Below are positions 1 to 9,940 of a stretch of DNA of 64,000 nucleotides, piece after piece. Within the stretch, counting starts at the first letter, position 1. Each line of letters starts with the position of its first letter. The notes beneath the pieces are model-generated. The model saw only the letters and a list, made by a program, of their open reading frames with translations. It ran no database searches and was not told the origin of the DNA. Both the position numbers and the translations under genes were made by a program. Origin of the DNA: Ichthyophis bannanicus (taxonomy: Eukaryota > Chordata > Amphibia > Gymnophiona > Ichthyophiidae); the NCBI GenBank assembly GCA_033557465.1, contig CM066033.1, positions 592,192,438-592,256,437 of the forward strand. The letters are read 5' to 3'.

Positions 1-195
1 AATTGAAGGCAAGGTTAGCTACAAGGGGACATAGCATGACAGTGAAAAGGGATAGACTCAGTAGTAGTATGCAGAAGTATTTCTTTACAGAAAGAGTGGT
101 AGATGTGTGGAAGTGTCTCCCAGTGGAGGTGGTAGAGATGATGTTAGCAAATATAGTAAGCAGGGCATGGAGAAAGCATATATGCTCTGCCCTTT
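1..195 (+). mobile_element. CR1-like LINE, 3'-terminal fragment
   Basis: The short frame reads FFTERVVDVWKCLPVEVVEM, a relative of the conserved C-terminal tail of CR1-type reverse transcriptases. The same tail recurs near 12650-12800 (+) and, inverted, at 1186-1626, so it is a dispersed repeat. No catalytic part is present. The left boundary lies outside the window. What follows 195 changes character to an L2-like coding relic. Confidence 0.6.
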
Positions 196-1105
196 TTTCG
201 TCTGTTTAAAGATGCTGCTTGAGCTTATGCTTCTCGGGTTGTCGTCGCTAAGAAGACGTTTTATTATTCTCAGCGTATTTCTGGGAGTGCTACTCCATGA
301 TTGGAAAAAGCTCTCAAGATTGCTCACTGGCCTTCATGGTCCTTGCCTCTGCCGATGTCCCTTCTGCAGAAGAGTTAGAATAAAAATTAAAAAAAAAAAA
401 AAGACACAAAGCTGCCTGCTATCTGATCATCACATCCTGTTGTGACTTCCCCATTGAAGGTCATCCTTACTAACTCAACTCGGTCTTAATTTTTGCATTT
501 GGGTTGTCCTTTTTGCTCCAACAGAGCTATGGTCATCTTACAAAAGTGACAGCGATGAATTTGCAGAATAATTTTACTCAACTTCGTCTCTCCGCCCTTA
601 TATTCTGTTGATGGTTAATTCCTCTCTTAGTTCAGGCATCCTTCCACGGTGTTGGAAGCAGGCTGATGTTAGAACAGTTCTCAAGAACGGTGCTTTAGCC
701 ACTGATTGTCCTGAGAGTTATCGGCCTTTTTCAGCACTTTCTCTTTTTGTGAAAGTTATTGAAAAGATAGTCTTTGGCCAATTTCGGGATTTTATGGAAA
801 AGAAAAACATTTTGCATCCTCGCCAATCCGGATTCCGGCCAGGTCACAGCATGGACACCTGTCTCTCTTTTATGATTAGAGAGATACATCAGTTTCTTGA
901 TTCTGGGCATATTGACCTTATTTCTTTGGATCTTTGGCGGCGTTTGACCTGGTTGATCATTATCTTTAACTCAAGTAGTTGGCCAGTGTTGGTATTGGCA
1001 GAAGGTTGTTTTTTTTTATTTTTTTTGTTTTCTTCTTTTTTTGACCAACTGTTCTTTTGTAGTTCACTGTGGTTCTTAGACTTCTACCATACGGCATTTT
1101 CCCAT
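196..1105 (+). mobile_element. L2-like LINE relic, 5' half of RT
   Basis: A decayed non-LTR retrotransposon reading frame. The segment 608-960 reads through ILPRCWKQADV, ESYRPFSALSLFVKVIEKIV and HPRQSGFRPGHSMDTCL, matching in order the finger and palm motifs of L2/CR1-type reverse transcriptases (SYRPIS, QSGFR, and the start of the DLSAAFD box near 935-955, here damaged). Upstream, 200-300 is compatible with the linker before RT (AKKTFYYSQR). Stops, A/T tracts and frame changes show it is dead. The C-terminal half continues after an inverted CR1 insertion, at 2270-3303. Clade assignment is from motif memory only. Confidence 0.6.
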
Positions 1106-2210
1106 TAGAACATAAGAAATGCTATACTGGATCAGACCATGGTCCTCCAAGCCCAGTATCCTGTTTCCAACAGTAGCAATCTAGGTCACAAGTACCTAGC
1201 AGTTTCCTCAGAAAGACACACAGGTTCTACAATACTTGTATGGGGGCAAGCAGTGGATTTCCTGGGTCCCATTTGGTTTATGGACTTTCTTCCAGGAACT
1301 TGTCCAAGCCTTTTTTTAAACCCAGCTACACTAACAGCTTTTACTACATCCTCTGGTAACAAATTCCAGAGCTTGATTACGCATTGAGTGAAAAAATATT
1401 TTCTCTTATTAGCCTTAAATAGGTTACACTGTAGCTTCATTGCATGTCTCCTAGTCTTTCTGTATTTTGATGGCATAAACAATTGATCTACGTTTACCCG
1501 TTCCACTCCATTCATTAATTTATAGACCTCTATCATATCTCCCCTCAGCCATCTCTCTTCCAGGTTGAAGAGCCCTAATCTTTTTAGCCTCTCTTCATAG
1601 GGGTATCCTTCCATCCCCTTTGCCATTTTGGTTGCTCTTCTCTATACCTTTTCTAATAACGCTATATCCTTTTTAAGATATGGCGACCAGAATTGCACAC
1701 AGTTCTTTCCATTCCTTTCCTTATAATTCCTAGCATTCTATTTGCTTTCTTGGCCACCGCTGCACACTAGGTAGAGGGTTTCAACATGTTATCCTCAATG
1801 TTGCCTAAATCTTTTTCCTGGGTGATGGTTCCTAATGGTGAACCTTGCATTGTGTAACCATAGTTTGGGTGGTTCTTTCCTAGGTACATAACTTTGCACT
1901 TCTCCACATTGTTTCATCTGCCGTTTGTATGCCCAGTCTTCCAATTTAGCCAAAGTCCTCTTGCAATTTTTCACAATCCTCTTGAGTTTTAACAACGTTG
2001 AATAATTTTGTCATCTGCAATTTTGATTACCTCACTGGTTATTCCTATTTCCAGGTCATTTGCGAATGTTAAAAAGCAGCGGAACCAGCACAGATCCCTG
2101 GAGTACTCCACTATTCATCTTTCTCCATTGGGAAAATTGGCCATTTAGCCCTACCCTCTGCTTTCTGTCTTTTAACTCATCCTGTGGTGGTCTCGGGGGG
2201 GTCTATTTTT
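1106..2210 (-). mobile_element. CR1-like LINE inserted antisense (RT C-terminus + 3' end)
   Basis: On the minus strand, 1186-1626 encodes YPYEERLKRLGLFNLEERWL, then RGDMIEVYKLMNGVERVN and a tail including YFFTQCVIKLWNLLPEDVV, the characteristic C-terminus of CR1-type RTs. Further upstream on the same strand, 1795-1995 carries LAKLEDWAYKRQMK, the segment after the catalytic aspartates. The copy is 5'-truncated and has several stops. Its 3' end lies at about 1106 and it separates the two halves of the L2-like LINE, so it is the younger insertion. The right boundary near 2200-2280 is uncertain. Confidence 0.7.
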
Positions 2211-2269
2211 TGTCACCACCTTATTTAATATTTTTTGGCCCCTTTGACATCCCTTATATAATCACTGGA

Positions 2270-3303
2270 GTTCTCGGTTAATTATTTTGCTGATGACATT
2301 GAGCTAGTTGCTTACCTGGATCCTTCTATTATGGACTTGCAGCCTCTTAGTTGTTGCCCTTCTGCCATTTCTCAGTGGCTTCAGTATCATCGTTTATTGT
2401 TGAACCCAGACAAATGTAGAGTTGTGTATAATCTACAGGAATATTCTTGTAGTTGCAGCACCTAGCTTAGATGGGTATACTCTGCCAGTGGTTCCTATGC
2501 TCAAGATTTTCACTTTTGATAGCCGGCTTACTTTTTCTTATCAAATCTCAGATATGGTAAAATTTTGTTTCTGTTCCCTTCATACTATTTGAGTCCTTCA
2601 ACCTTATTTAGATCTGTCTGCACTTAATACTTTGGTTTCTGCCTTGGTGATTATTAGGGTAGACTATGGTGGTAATACATTGTATAGCATGCTTCCTCTA
2701 TCTGCCCTTAGACGTTTACAAAGAATTCAGAATGTTACCATTAAGCTTCTTACTGGCTCCAGGTCTTCAGACCATGTTACTCCTTTGTTGAAATCTTATT
2801 GTTGGCTTCCCTATCAATATCAGATTAATTTTTAAAATTCTTTTATTGGCATTTAAGGCATTTTATTTGGGAGTCCCTTTCTATCTTTTCAATTCACTTA
2901 TTCCCTATATTCCTTCTAGGGCTCTGCGTTTATATCTGAAAATTGACTGGTTGTGTCATCTGTGAGTGTTGCTCAACTTAAAGCTACACGGCAGGCAGCC
3001 TTTTATTTTTTGGCTCCTACTTTGTGGAATTTGCTTCCTCATTACATTCGCAAAGAGAATTCCCTTAAGTCTTAAGATGTTGTTTTTAAAGACTTTTTTT
3101 TTTTTTTTTTTTTTTAAAGCCTATGGTGGCCGGTAATGTTGCAGGCCCCTGAGTTGTCAGTGAGACCTGTATGTTTTTTGTCAGATTTTTACTGATATTG
3201 TTTGTAAATTCTTTCATTGCTTGAAATTTTATTTTGCTTTAGTTCTAAACTGCTTTGGCACATATGGCTAAAAGAGGTATATCCAGTATTGAATAAACAT
3301 GAT
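2270..3303 (+). mobile_element. L2-like LINE relic, C-terminal half and 3' tail
   Basis: Continuation of the relic at 196-1105. The frame resumes at ADDIELVAYLD (2291 onward, the catalytic ADD box), then passes VDYGGNTLYSMLPLSALRRL and QRIQNVTIKLLTGSRSSDHV (2660-2775), the conserved thumb and C-terminal pattern of L2-type RTs. Motifs APTLWNLLP follow near 3020. A 22-base T tract (about 3093-3115) and a tail ending in AATAAA near 3291 look like the element's 3' UTR. Many stops; non-functional. Confidence 0.6.
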
Positions 3304-5699
3304 ACCCCTCTTCTGAAGTCGCCTTTGACCTTCCTTTCTGATGCCATGTATGACTTGGTACACTTGGTGGCCAGGGATGGTGCTCTGACTGTCATGGCAT
3401 TGGATTAGCTCCGGTACTGGGCAGTGGACACCTCTTCCAAGGCCTGGTTAGCTCAACTGGCTTTTAATGGGAAGCATCTGTTTGGAGCAGATTTTGAGAA
3501 GCTGGTGCAGGACCCCTGGGCAAGACAAAATCCGGAAGATGGGCCCAAGTGGCCTGTAAAGCGGGCCTGTGCCCCTTTCTCAGCAGAGTCTGCCCATCCA
3601 CAGAGGGCGCACTAGCTGGATTTCTGGAGGTTTTGGGACTCTCATCGTTACTGACCTGGAAAACCTTCCCCTCTGCTTCTAGGCCTTGGACTCGTTCTTT
3701 CGTGTGGAGCGCATGGGCCCAGGAACTTGGTCCCTTCCAGAGGAGGATCCTCCCGGGCTGCACAATGAAGGTTTTGGGGCCCATTCCCTAGTTCCTCTGG
3801 TTGGTGACAGGCTTCGTCTTTCAAGAATGGGCCCGGGTTACCAAGGATTGCTGAGTGCTAGACGCCATTCAGCTCAGCTGTGTCTTGGAATGCAAAGAGC
3901 CAATTCCAGATGCTTTTGTCATGTTCCCTCATGGTGCTGGGATCTAAAGTGCCACTGTACAAACTATCTTGAACAAGTTGCTATGCCTGAAGGCAGTGGT
4001 GTCCGTTGCCCCCAGATGAGCAGGGCAAGGGCAGATACTCCCATCTGTTTTGTGGAGCTAAAATAAAATGGTTCCTTCCGGCCCACTGTGGTCCTCAAAG
4101 GAATCAACAAGCACTTTTGCATCCTGTGCCTTCGGATGGAAACAGTGTGCTCCGTGACTCAAGCAGTGCGCTGAGGGGCGTTCTTGGCTTTTCTGGATCT
4201 GACTGAGGTGTATTTCATATCCCAGCTTGGGCAGATCAGCAGAAACATCTGTATTTTGGCATTCTTGGCTCTCGCTATCAGTTCGCCACCCTCCCTTTCG
4301 GGCTATCCACCGCCACAGGGACATTCTCCAAGGTCATGGTTGTGGCAGTGGAAGCTGTGGCACTGCAGCATCAAGGGATCCATCCCTATCTGGACGATTG
4401 GCTCATCTGAGCTCATTCCCTTTTAGAAGTGTCTTGGGTGCTGTCCCAAGTGGTTTCCTTTATGGGAAGCCTCGGGTGGGTAATCAGTCGGGGAAAGAGC
4501 CACCTGTTGCTTTTCACAATCCCTGGAGTTTCTGGGAGCATATTTCAGCACTCAGATGAGTAGAGATTTCCTGCCAGAGGAGAAAGTCAAAAGACTGCGG
4601 ACAGAACAGCATCATGCAATCCAATCTGGGATTACCTTAAGATCCTTGGATTGATGGCAGTGAACATAGAGATCGTGCTGTGGGCACATACTCACATGCG
4701 ACCACTCCAGCAATACTTGTTGACTCATGGTCCCCAAGTTCTCAGGAGTTTGAGCGCAGGCTTCCACTCCCCGTTTTATGTTGAAGACCAGCCTGTGGTG
4801 GTGGCAGCATCCCTGTCATATGAGGAAGGTCATACCGCTAGACTATTTCTCCTGGATCTTGCTGATGATGGATGCCAGTCTCTTGGCTGGGGAGCTCATT
4901 GCTAAGACCATACGGTCCAGGGCCATTGGAATTGCAGGGAAGTGGCATGGCACATCAAGGCGAGGGCCATCAGGTTGGCTTTTCTGTGCTTCTGGCCCGA
5001 TTGAGGGCCAGGCAGTTTGAGTGTTTTCAGACATCACCATGGCTGTGGCTTGTGTCATTTGGCAAGGCGGCACAAGGATCACTGGGGTAGCTCTGGAGAT
5101 GGCTCTGCTGTTTGCCTGGGTGGAGAAGAACCTCCTAGCCTTGTCGGCCCAGTACATTGCTGAGATGGACAGCGTGGAAGTAGACTTCCTCAACCCGCAT
5201 TCTCTGGCTCTTGGAGAGAGTGAGTTGAGTCAGGAGGCGTTTCAGTTCATTCTGCATCGCTGGGATCACCCTGAAATGGATCTGATGGTGGTCTTTTCCA
5301 GGACCAGAGTTTGCTGCTGCTTCAGTCTGAAGGCATTGACACCCTGACCCAGCCTTGGTCAAGTCAGCGACTGCTGTATGTGTTTCCTCCATGGCCCCTA
5401 GTGGGGCATATAATTTGGCATATAGAACGCCACCCGGGCAGGATTGTTCTGGTGGTACCAGATTGGTTGGGGAGAACATGGTTTGGAGACCTGATGTGGC
5501 CCCTGCAGGTGCCGCCTCTTTGGTTGCCTCAGTCTCGGGGTTTGTTGTGGCAGGGACTGATTGTCCTGAAGGAACCGGCTCCCTTGCTTGTGGCATGACT
5601 CTTGAAAGGAGATAACTAGTGCATAAGAGCTACTCTTCAGCATTGGTCTCTGCTCAGTGCCTGGAGGAGTTCTACCAAGCTAGCATGCATATGGATATG
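3304..5699 (+). pseudogene. Relic D: decayed family-C-like DIRS gag end, RT, RNase H
   Basis: Frame-hopping similarity follows the order of C1. First comes the gag C-terminus (MYDLVHLVA near 3348; DTSSKAWLAQLAFNGKHLFG near 3427-3488, matching SKSRLSKLPFKGKLLFG of C1). Broken RT follows (4180-4450). Then the RNase H start (DDGCQSLGWGAHC, 4866-4904) and the pol C-terminal region (LLYVFPPWPLVGHIIWHIE, 5371-5430; LVVPDWLGRTWFGDL) appear. Stops and indels are dense. The YR half continues beyond the A1 insertion at 11487. No left terminus or gag N-terminus is recognisable. It is the oldest DIRS layer in the window. Confidence 0.7.
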
Positions 5700-5719
5700 T
5701 TCTCCAGGACCAAGCAGGA

Positions 5720-5861
5720 AGTCAGTCCTCACTTATGGGTGACGTCGGCGCCGACGGAGCCCTCGCGGAGCAATTTTCCCCAGCTTTCAAAGAAAGCCTT
5801 TGGGAATTGCAGCGCGCATGCGCGGTCGTCTTCCCGCCCGAAGGTGCCATCTTAGCCAGTC
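5720..5861 (+). repeat. A1 left terminal inverted repeat
   Basis: About 142 bases that are the reverse complement of 11300-11442, running from the CAGTCCTCAC block through GACGTCGGCGCCGAC to GCCATCTTAGCCAGTC. The outermost 20 bases (5700-5719) differ from the right end but are repeated, inverted, in the ICR. The same ITR occurs in A2, A3 and A4, with A3 and A4 differing by scattered substitutions. Confidence 0.9.
5815..5824 (+). promoter_or_regulatory. NRF1-like palindrome in the A1 left ITR (putative promoter)
   Basis: GCGCATGCGC matches the core of the NRF1 binding consensus and recurs at 38727-38736 (A2) and 45343-45352 (A3). Nearby, GCCATCTTA (about 5846-5854) resembles a YY1 site, and the whole ITR is CpG-rich with no TATA box. 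This is a plausible TATA-less promoter for the gag-pol transcript starting about 280 bases upstream of the gag ATG. Function is inferred from motif match and position only. Confidence 0.35.
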
Positions 5862-6100
5862 TTCTTTTTTCCGCGGAGCCCTGCAGACGTCCCCGTCTTG
5901 TCCCCGCGAAAAAGTTGATTTTCCTCTTATTTTATACTTTTTTCTTTCGGTTCGACGCCGATCGTTTTCCCGCCCGGACTCGCGACGCCGGTCTCGAGTC
6001 CTCTAACGTTTTTTTTCGGTTTTTCTGACTTAGTCAGCTTTCATTTTCGTTTTCCCTGGCAGCCCGGTCCTTTGACCTCGCAGGGGCCCTTTTTCCCCCG

Positions 6101-8024
6101 ATGGCTGCCAGTGGCTTTAAGCGGTGTGGTCGGTGTGACCGAAATATGTCACTAACCGACACACACGACTTTTGCCTCCGCTGCTTGGGCCCAGATCATG
6201 AGGAACTGATCTGTGGGCCCTGCAGCAAACTGTCCTCGAAGGCGTTGAGAAGTCGGCGGCATCAGCGCGAAAGAATCTTCGCTGACCCCAGCCGTACCCG
6301 GACCTCGTCGGAGGCCTCCGTGTCGAAGGGCTCCAGCTCGGACCGTCGCCGGAGCTCCTCCGACCGGGGTTCTCCCTCCGGGGACCATCGTCGGAAGGAA
6401 AAACCCGCGAGGGCGGCGTCGGTGGACGCTCCTGGCTCCGCGAGGGCCAGGTCGCATAGCCCCGACAGCCGCCCCGGGTCCTTGGAGAAGGAACACCTCC
6501 CGAAGCGACCTCGCCTGGAGTCGGAGATGCCTGCCCGGGTAAGTCCTGTAGTCCTTCTGGACTCGCCTCCGCGACAGCCGACGTCGGGCCCGACGCCGTC
6601 GGGGCCCGAGTCGGGGGCTGCTGGGTCACCTGAGCTCGGACTCAGGTTGACGGCCTTGGAGAGCAGACTGTCTGCCTTCATGGACCAGCAGCGGGCACTG
6701 CTCGCTGGCTTCGCTGGCGTCGCTGCCCCGACCGCCGGGACGTCGACGTCCAAGTCGACCCCGGAGACCGAGCCGATCCTCGAGTCGATGAGAACTCGAG
6801 TCGATCCTCGGTCGAGGTCGCCCTCGGCCTCCCGTTCGGGACCGAGGTCGCCGACGCCGACTCCCTCGGCGTCGGGGCGGCTGGCGCCGCTCCCTGCCCG
6901 GGCCGACCCCACCGAGTCCTCGTCGGAGTCGGTCTGGGAGTCTGAGGAGGAAGAGTCACCTGATTCTTTCCGGACTCGGTGTGTCCCATCGGACTCTCCG
7001 GAGTCCGAGCCTCGGAAGCAGTCCCCCCCGGAGGATGCCCGGTTCTCGGACTTCGTTAGGGATATGGCCAAGGCTTTGGCCTTCCCTGCGGATCCCAAGG
7101 AGGAGCCTCGAGCCGAGGAGCTCGACGCCCTCCAGTATGACTCTCCCGCGAGGTAACACTTTACTGTGCCGGTTCCTCCTATGCTGGAACGACTACTCTT
7201 CCGCATGTGGGAGAGTCCGGCCTCCTCGCCGGTCCTGAGCAAGCGGGTCGATTCTATCTATCGAGTCCGCAAGAGCTCTGGCTTTCAAAAGGCGCAGTTG
7301 CCACACCATTCCATGGTAGTGGAATCGGCCATGCATCGTCTTAAGAGCCAGAAGATGCACTCCTCGGTGCCTCCTGGAAGGGAGGCCCGTAACCTGGATG
7401 GCCTTGGCAAGAAGTGCTTCCAGGGCTCTATGCTCGCCTGTCGTGTCCAGACTTACCAGCTATACATGGGCATGTATCTCAGGGATCTGGCTAAAGAGCT
7501 AGCCGGATTCTCCGCTGGTCTCTCCGAGGAGCCTTTGCGGAGGTTCCTGGCCTTGTCCACGGGTATTCGGGAATGCTCGAAGTTCATGTCCCGAGCAGCC
7601 TATGATGGCTTTGAAGCCTCGGCTCGAGTAGCCGCAGCCGGCATCGGTGCCCGCCGACAGGCTTGGCTTCAGTCGTCCGACCTTGAACCCTGGGTACAGG
7701 ACAAGTTGGTCGATGTCCCCTGCCGAGGCGAAAACCTCTTTGGCAAGCCCATGGCGGAAAAGGCTGCACAAATTGAGACTGAGACTCTCACCAGGACCAG
7801 GCTTTCTAGGAAGACCTCCGCCCCTTCCCAGAAAAAGAAGGGCTCGGGAAAAAAGTCCTTTTACCCGAGGAAGGCAGCTTGCCTACAAACAATACCCCCA
7901 TTATCAGGCCCCTGCAGCTCCCCAACAGGGCCAGCAGGCCAAGGGACGGGGTAACGGGTCCCGTAGGCAGCAAGCCCCCAAGCCTGCACCACCAGCCCCT
8001 GCTCAGCAGGGTGGGGGCTTTTGA
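6101..8024 (+). pseudogene. A1 gag (nonsense and frameshift)
   Basis: Gag-like structural protein of the element, beginning MAASGFKRCGRCDRNMSLTD. The N-terminus holds a zinc-binding pattern C-x2-C-x13-C-x2-C followed by GPDH and C-x2-C. The middle (residues about 60-300) is a low-complexity Ser/Arg/Asp/Glu/Pro region. The C-terminal third is conserved with family B (WLQSSDLEPWVQDKL, GENLFGKP). Compared with A2, a GAA codon has become TAA (7154-7156), and one extra base near 7882 shifts the frame of the basic tail. The family stop is the TGA at 8022-8024, where pol is entered in the +1 frame. Start chosen by conservation with A2 and A3. Confidence 0.85.
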
Positions 8025-9940
8025 CTCGCTCAGCATAGCCTCTCCCCCCCCCCCCGCTGGTCCCCCCCAGCACCGGAGGCCGGCTGGTTCACTTCGCCCA
8101 CAGGTGGTCCAGCATCACCACAGATGCCTGGGTGCTTCAGGTCGTGCGAGAGGGCTACCTCCTCCACTTCCATCAGATCCCTCCCTCCTATTTTCCGGGA
8201 GAGCCTCCGCGCCCCCCTCTGCACAGGGAGTTGCTCCTTCAGGAGTTAGCAGGTCTTCTGCAGGAACAGGCGGTGGAACCGGTGCCACACCACCTGAGAG
8301 GTCAAGGCTTCTATTCAAGGTATTTTCTGATACCAAAGAGAACAGGAGGCCTCAGACCCATCCTGGACTTGCGCAACCTCAACAAGTTCCTTGTGCGGGA
8401 GAAGTTCAAAATGCTTACCCTTGGAATCCTTCTGCCCTACCTCCAGCAGGGAGATTGGCTATGCTCCTTGGATCTAAAGGATGCCTACACGCACATCCTC
8501 ATCCACCCCAGCCACCGCCAATACCTAAGGTTTGTGGTGGCAGGAAATCATTACCAGTACAGAGTACTGCCCTTCGGCCTGTCCTCCGCACCGCGAGTCT
8601 TCACAAAATGTCTCGCGGTCGTGGCGGCCCATCTTCGGCTTCACGGCCTCTATGTTTTTCCGTACCTCGACGACTGGCTCATCAGAGCAGCGTCCGCTCA
8701 GGAGGTCACCAACGCCACGTACCGCACGGTGACTCTGCTGCAGCACTTGGGCTTTGTCATAAACTTCGCAAAGTCCACTTTGCTCCCCTCACAGGATCTC
8801 GAGTTCATCGGCGCAAGACTGCACACTCCTCAGGCGCGAGCGTACCTACCGCTCGACAGGGCTCAGCGGCTCATGGACCTAGCCGACCGCTTTCGCAGCC
8901 AGCCCCTGGTCTCCGCCAGGCGCTTCCTGAGACTGCTCGGCCATATGGCTTCCACCGTCCATGTGACCCCCAATGCCCGCCTGAATATGCGGCCTGCTCA
9001 ATGGTGTCTCCGCCGGCAGTGGCGACAAGCCACAGGCGGCCTAGCAGACCTAGTGCGCGTCTCCGAGCCGCTGGTCTCGTCTATCCGGTGGTGGCTCCGG
9101 CAGCCGAACCTGATATTAGGAATGCCTTTCCAGTCACCTCAGCCGACCCGGGTGCTGACCACCGATGCATCCCTCCTGGGCTGGGGAGCACATTGCCAAG
9201 AGGCACGTACTCAGGGCCTCTGGACCAAGTGGGAGTCTGCTCAGCAGATCAACTTCCTGGAGCTCAGGGCGATCCGCCTAGCTCTCAAGGCCTTCTCCCA
9301 CCTGACCTCCCAACAGTCCGTCCTTGTCCAGATGGACAATCAAGTTGCCATGTTCTACGTGAACAAGCAGGGGGGCACGGGCTCCTTCCTCCTCTGCCGG
9401 GAGGCACAGAAACTCTGCTCTTGGGCCGTCAGTCACGGCATTCTCCTCAAGGCAGTTTATCTCCCGGGCCAAGAAAATTGCCTGGCAGACAAACTCAGCA
9501 GGGTCCTCCAGCCGCACGAGTGGCGTCTGGATCCCTTGATCGTTCAGAAGCTCTTCCTCAGGTGGGGTCTCCCCATGGTGGATCTCTTTGCCAGTCCTCA
9601 CAACCGGCAGCTTCCTCGCTTCTGCTCTCGTCAGCCACACCCCCTTCGGGTTGCGGCGGACGCCTTTCTGATCTCATGGTCGGGGAGCCTTCTGTACGCT
9701 TTCCCTCCCATCCCGTTAGTCTCTCGGACTCTTTTCAAGGTTCTCCGAGACAAAGCCTTCCTGATCCTGGTGGCCCCTCGCTGGCCCAGGCAGCCGTGGT
9801 TTCCGCTCCTGCTGCAACTGGCGGTGGAGGATCCATTCCCTCTGGGGGTACAACCGGATCTCCTCACTCAGGATCAGGGGTCCCTACTGCACCCCAACCT
9901 CAGGTCTCTCAACCTCATGGCCTGGCTGCTGAGAGGGTAG
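8023..9940 (+). pseudogene. A1 reverse transcriptase / RNase H (frameshifted in a C tract)
   Basis: Pol continues from the gag TGA in the +1 frame. An expanded C tract (8046-8057) plus a second C run (8064-8070) puts the rest in another frame, open from 8132 to 9940. Domains in order: RT fingers (ILDLRNLNKFLV), palm with LDLKDAY near 8470 and the catalytic YLDDWL at 8663. RNase H follows with TTDASLLGWGAHC (9160-9198), ELRAIRLAL, MDNQVAMFYVNKQGGTGS (9333-9386) and ADKLSR (9487-9504). The C-terminal region has VDLFAS, YAFPPIPLV and VAPRWP blocks and sits where the DIRS methyltransferase-like domain lies. Apart from the C tract no lesion is seen. Confidence 0.85.

Noticed and set aside
4843..5596. 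Minus-strand frames over relic D
   Set aside because: They lie opposite decayed pol sequence whose order and motifs match C1 on the plus strand.
6262..7242. 326-codon antisense open frame in A1 gag, repeated in A2 (39177-40157)
   Set aside because: It mirrors the GC-rich Ser/Arg/Asp/Glu codon pattern of gag, is much shorter in A3 and shows no domain. Most likely a compositional shadow.
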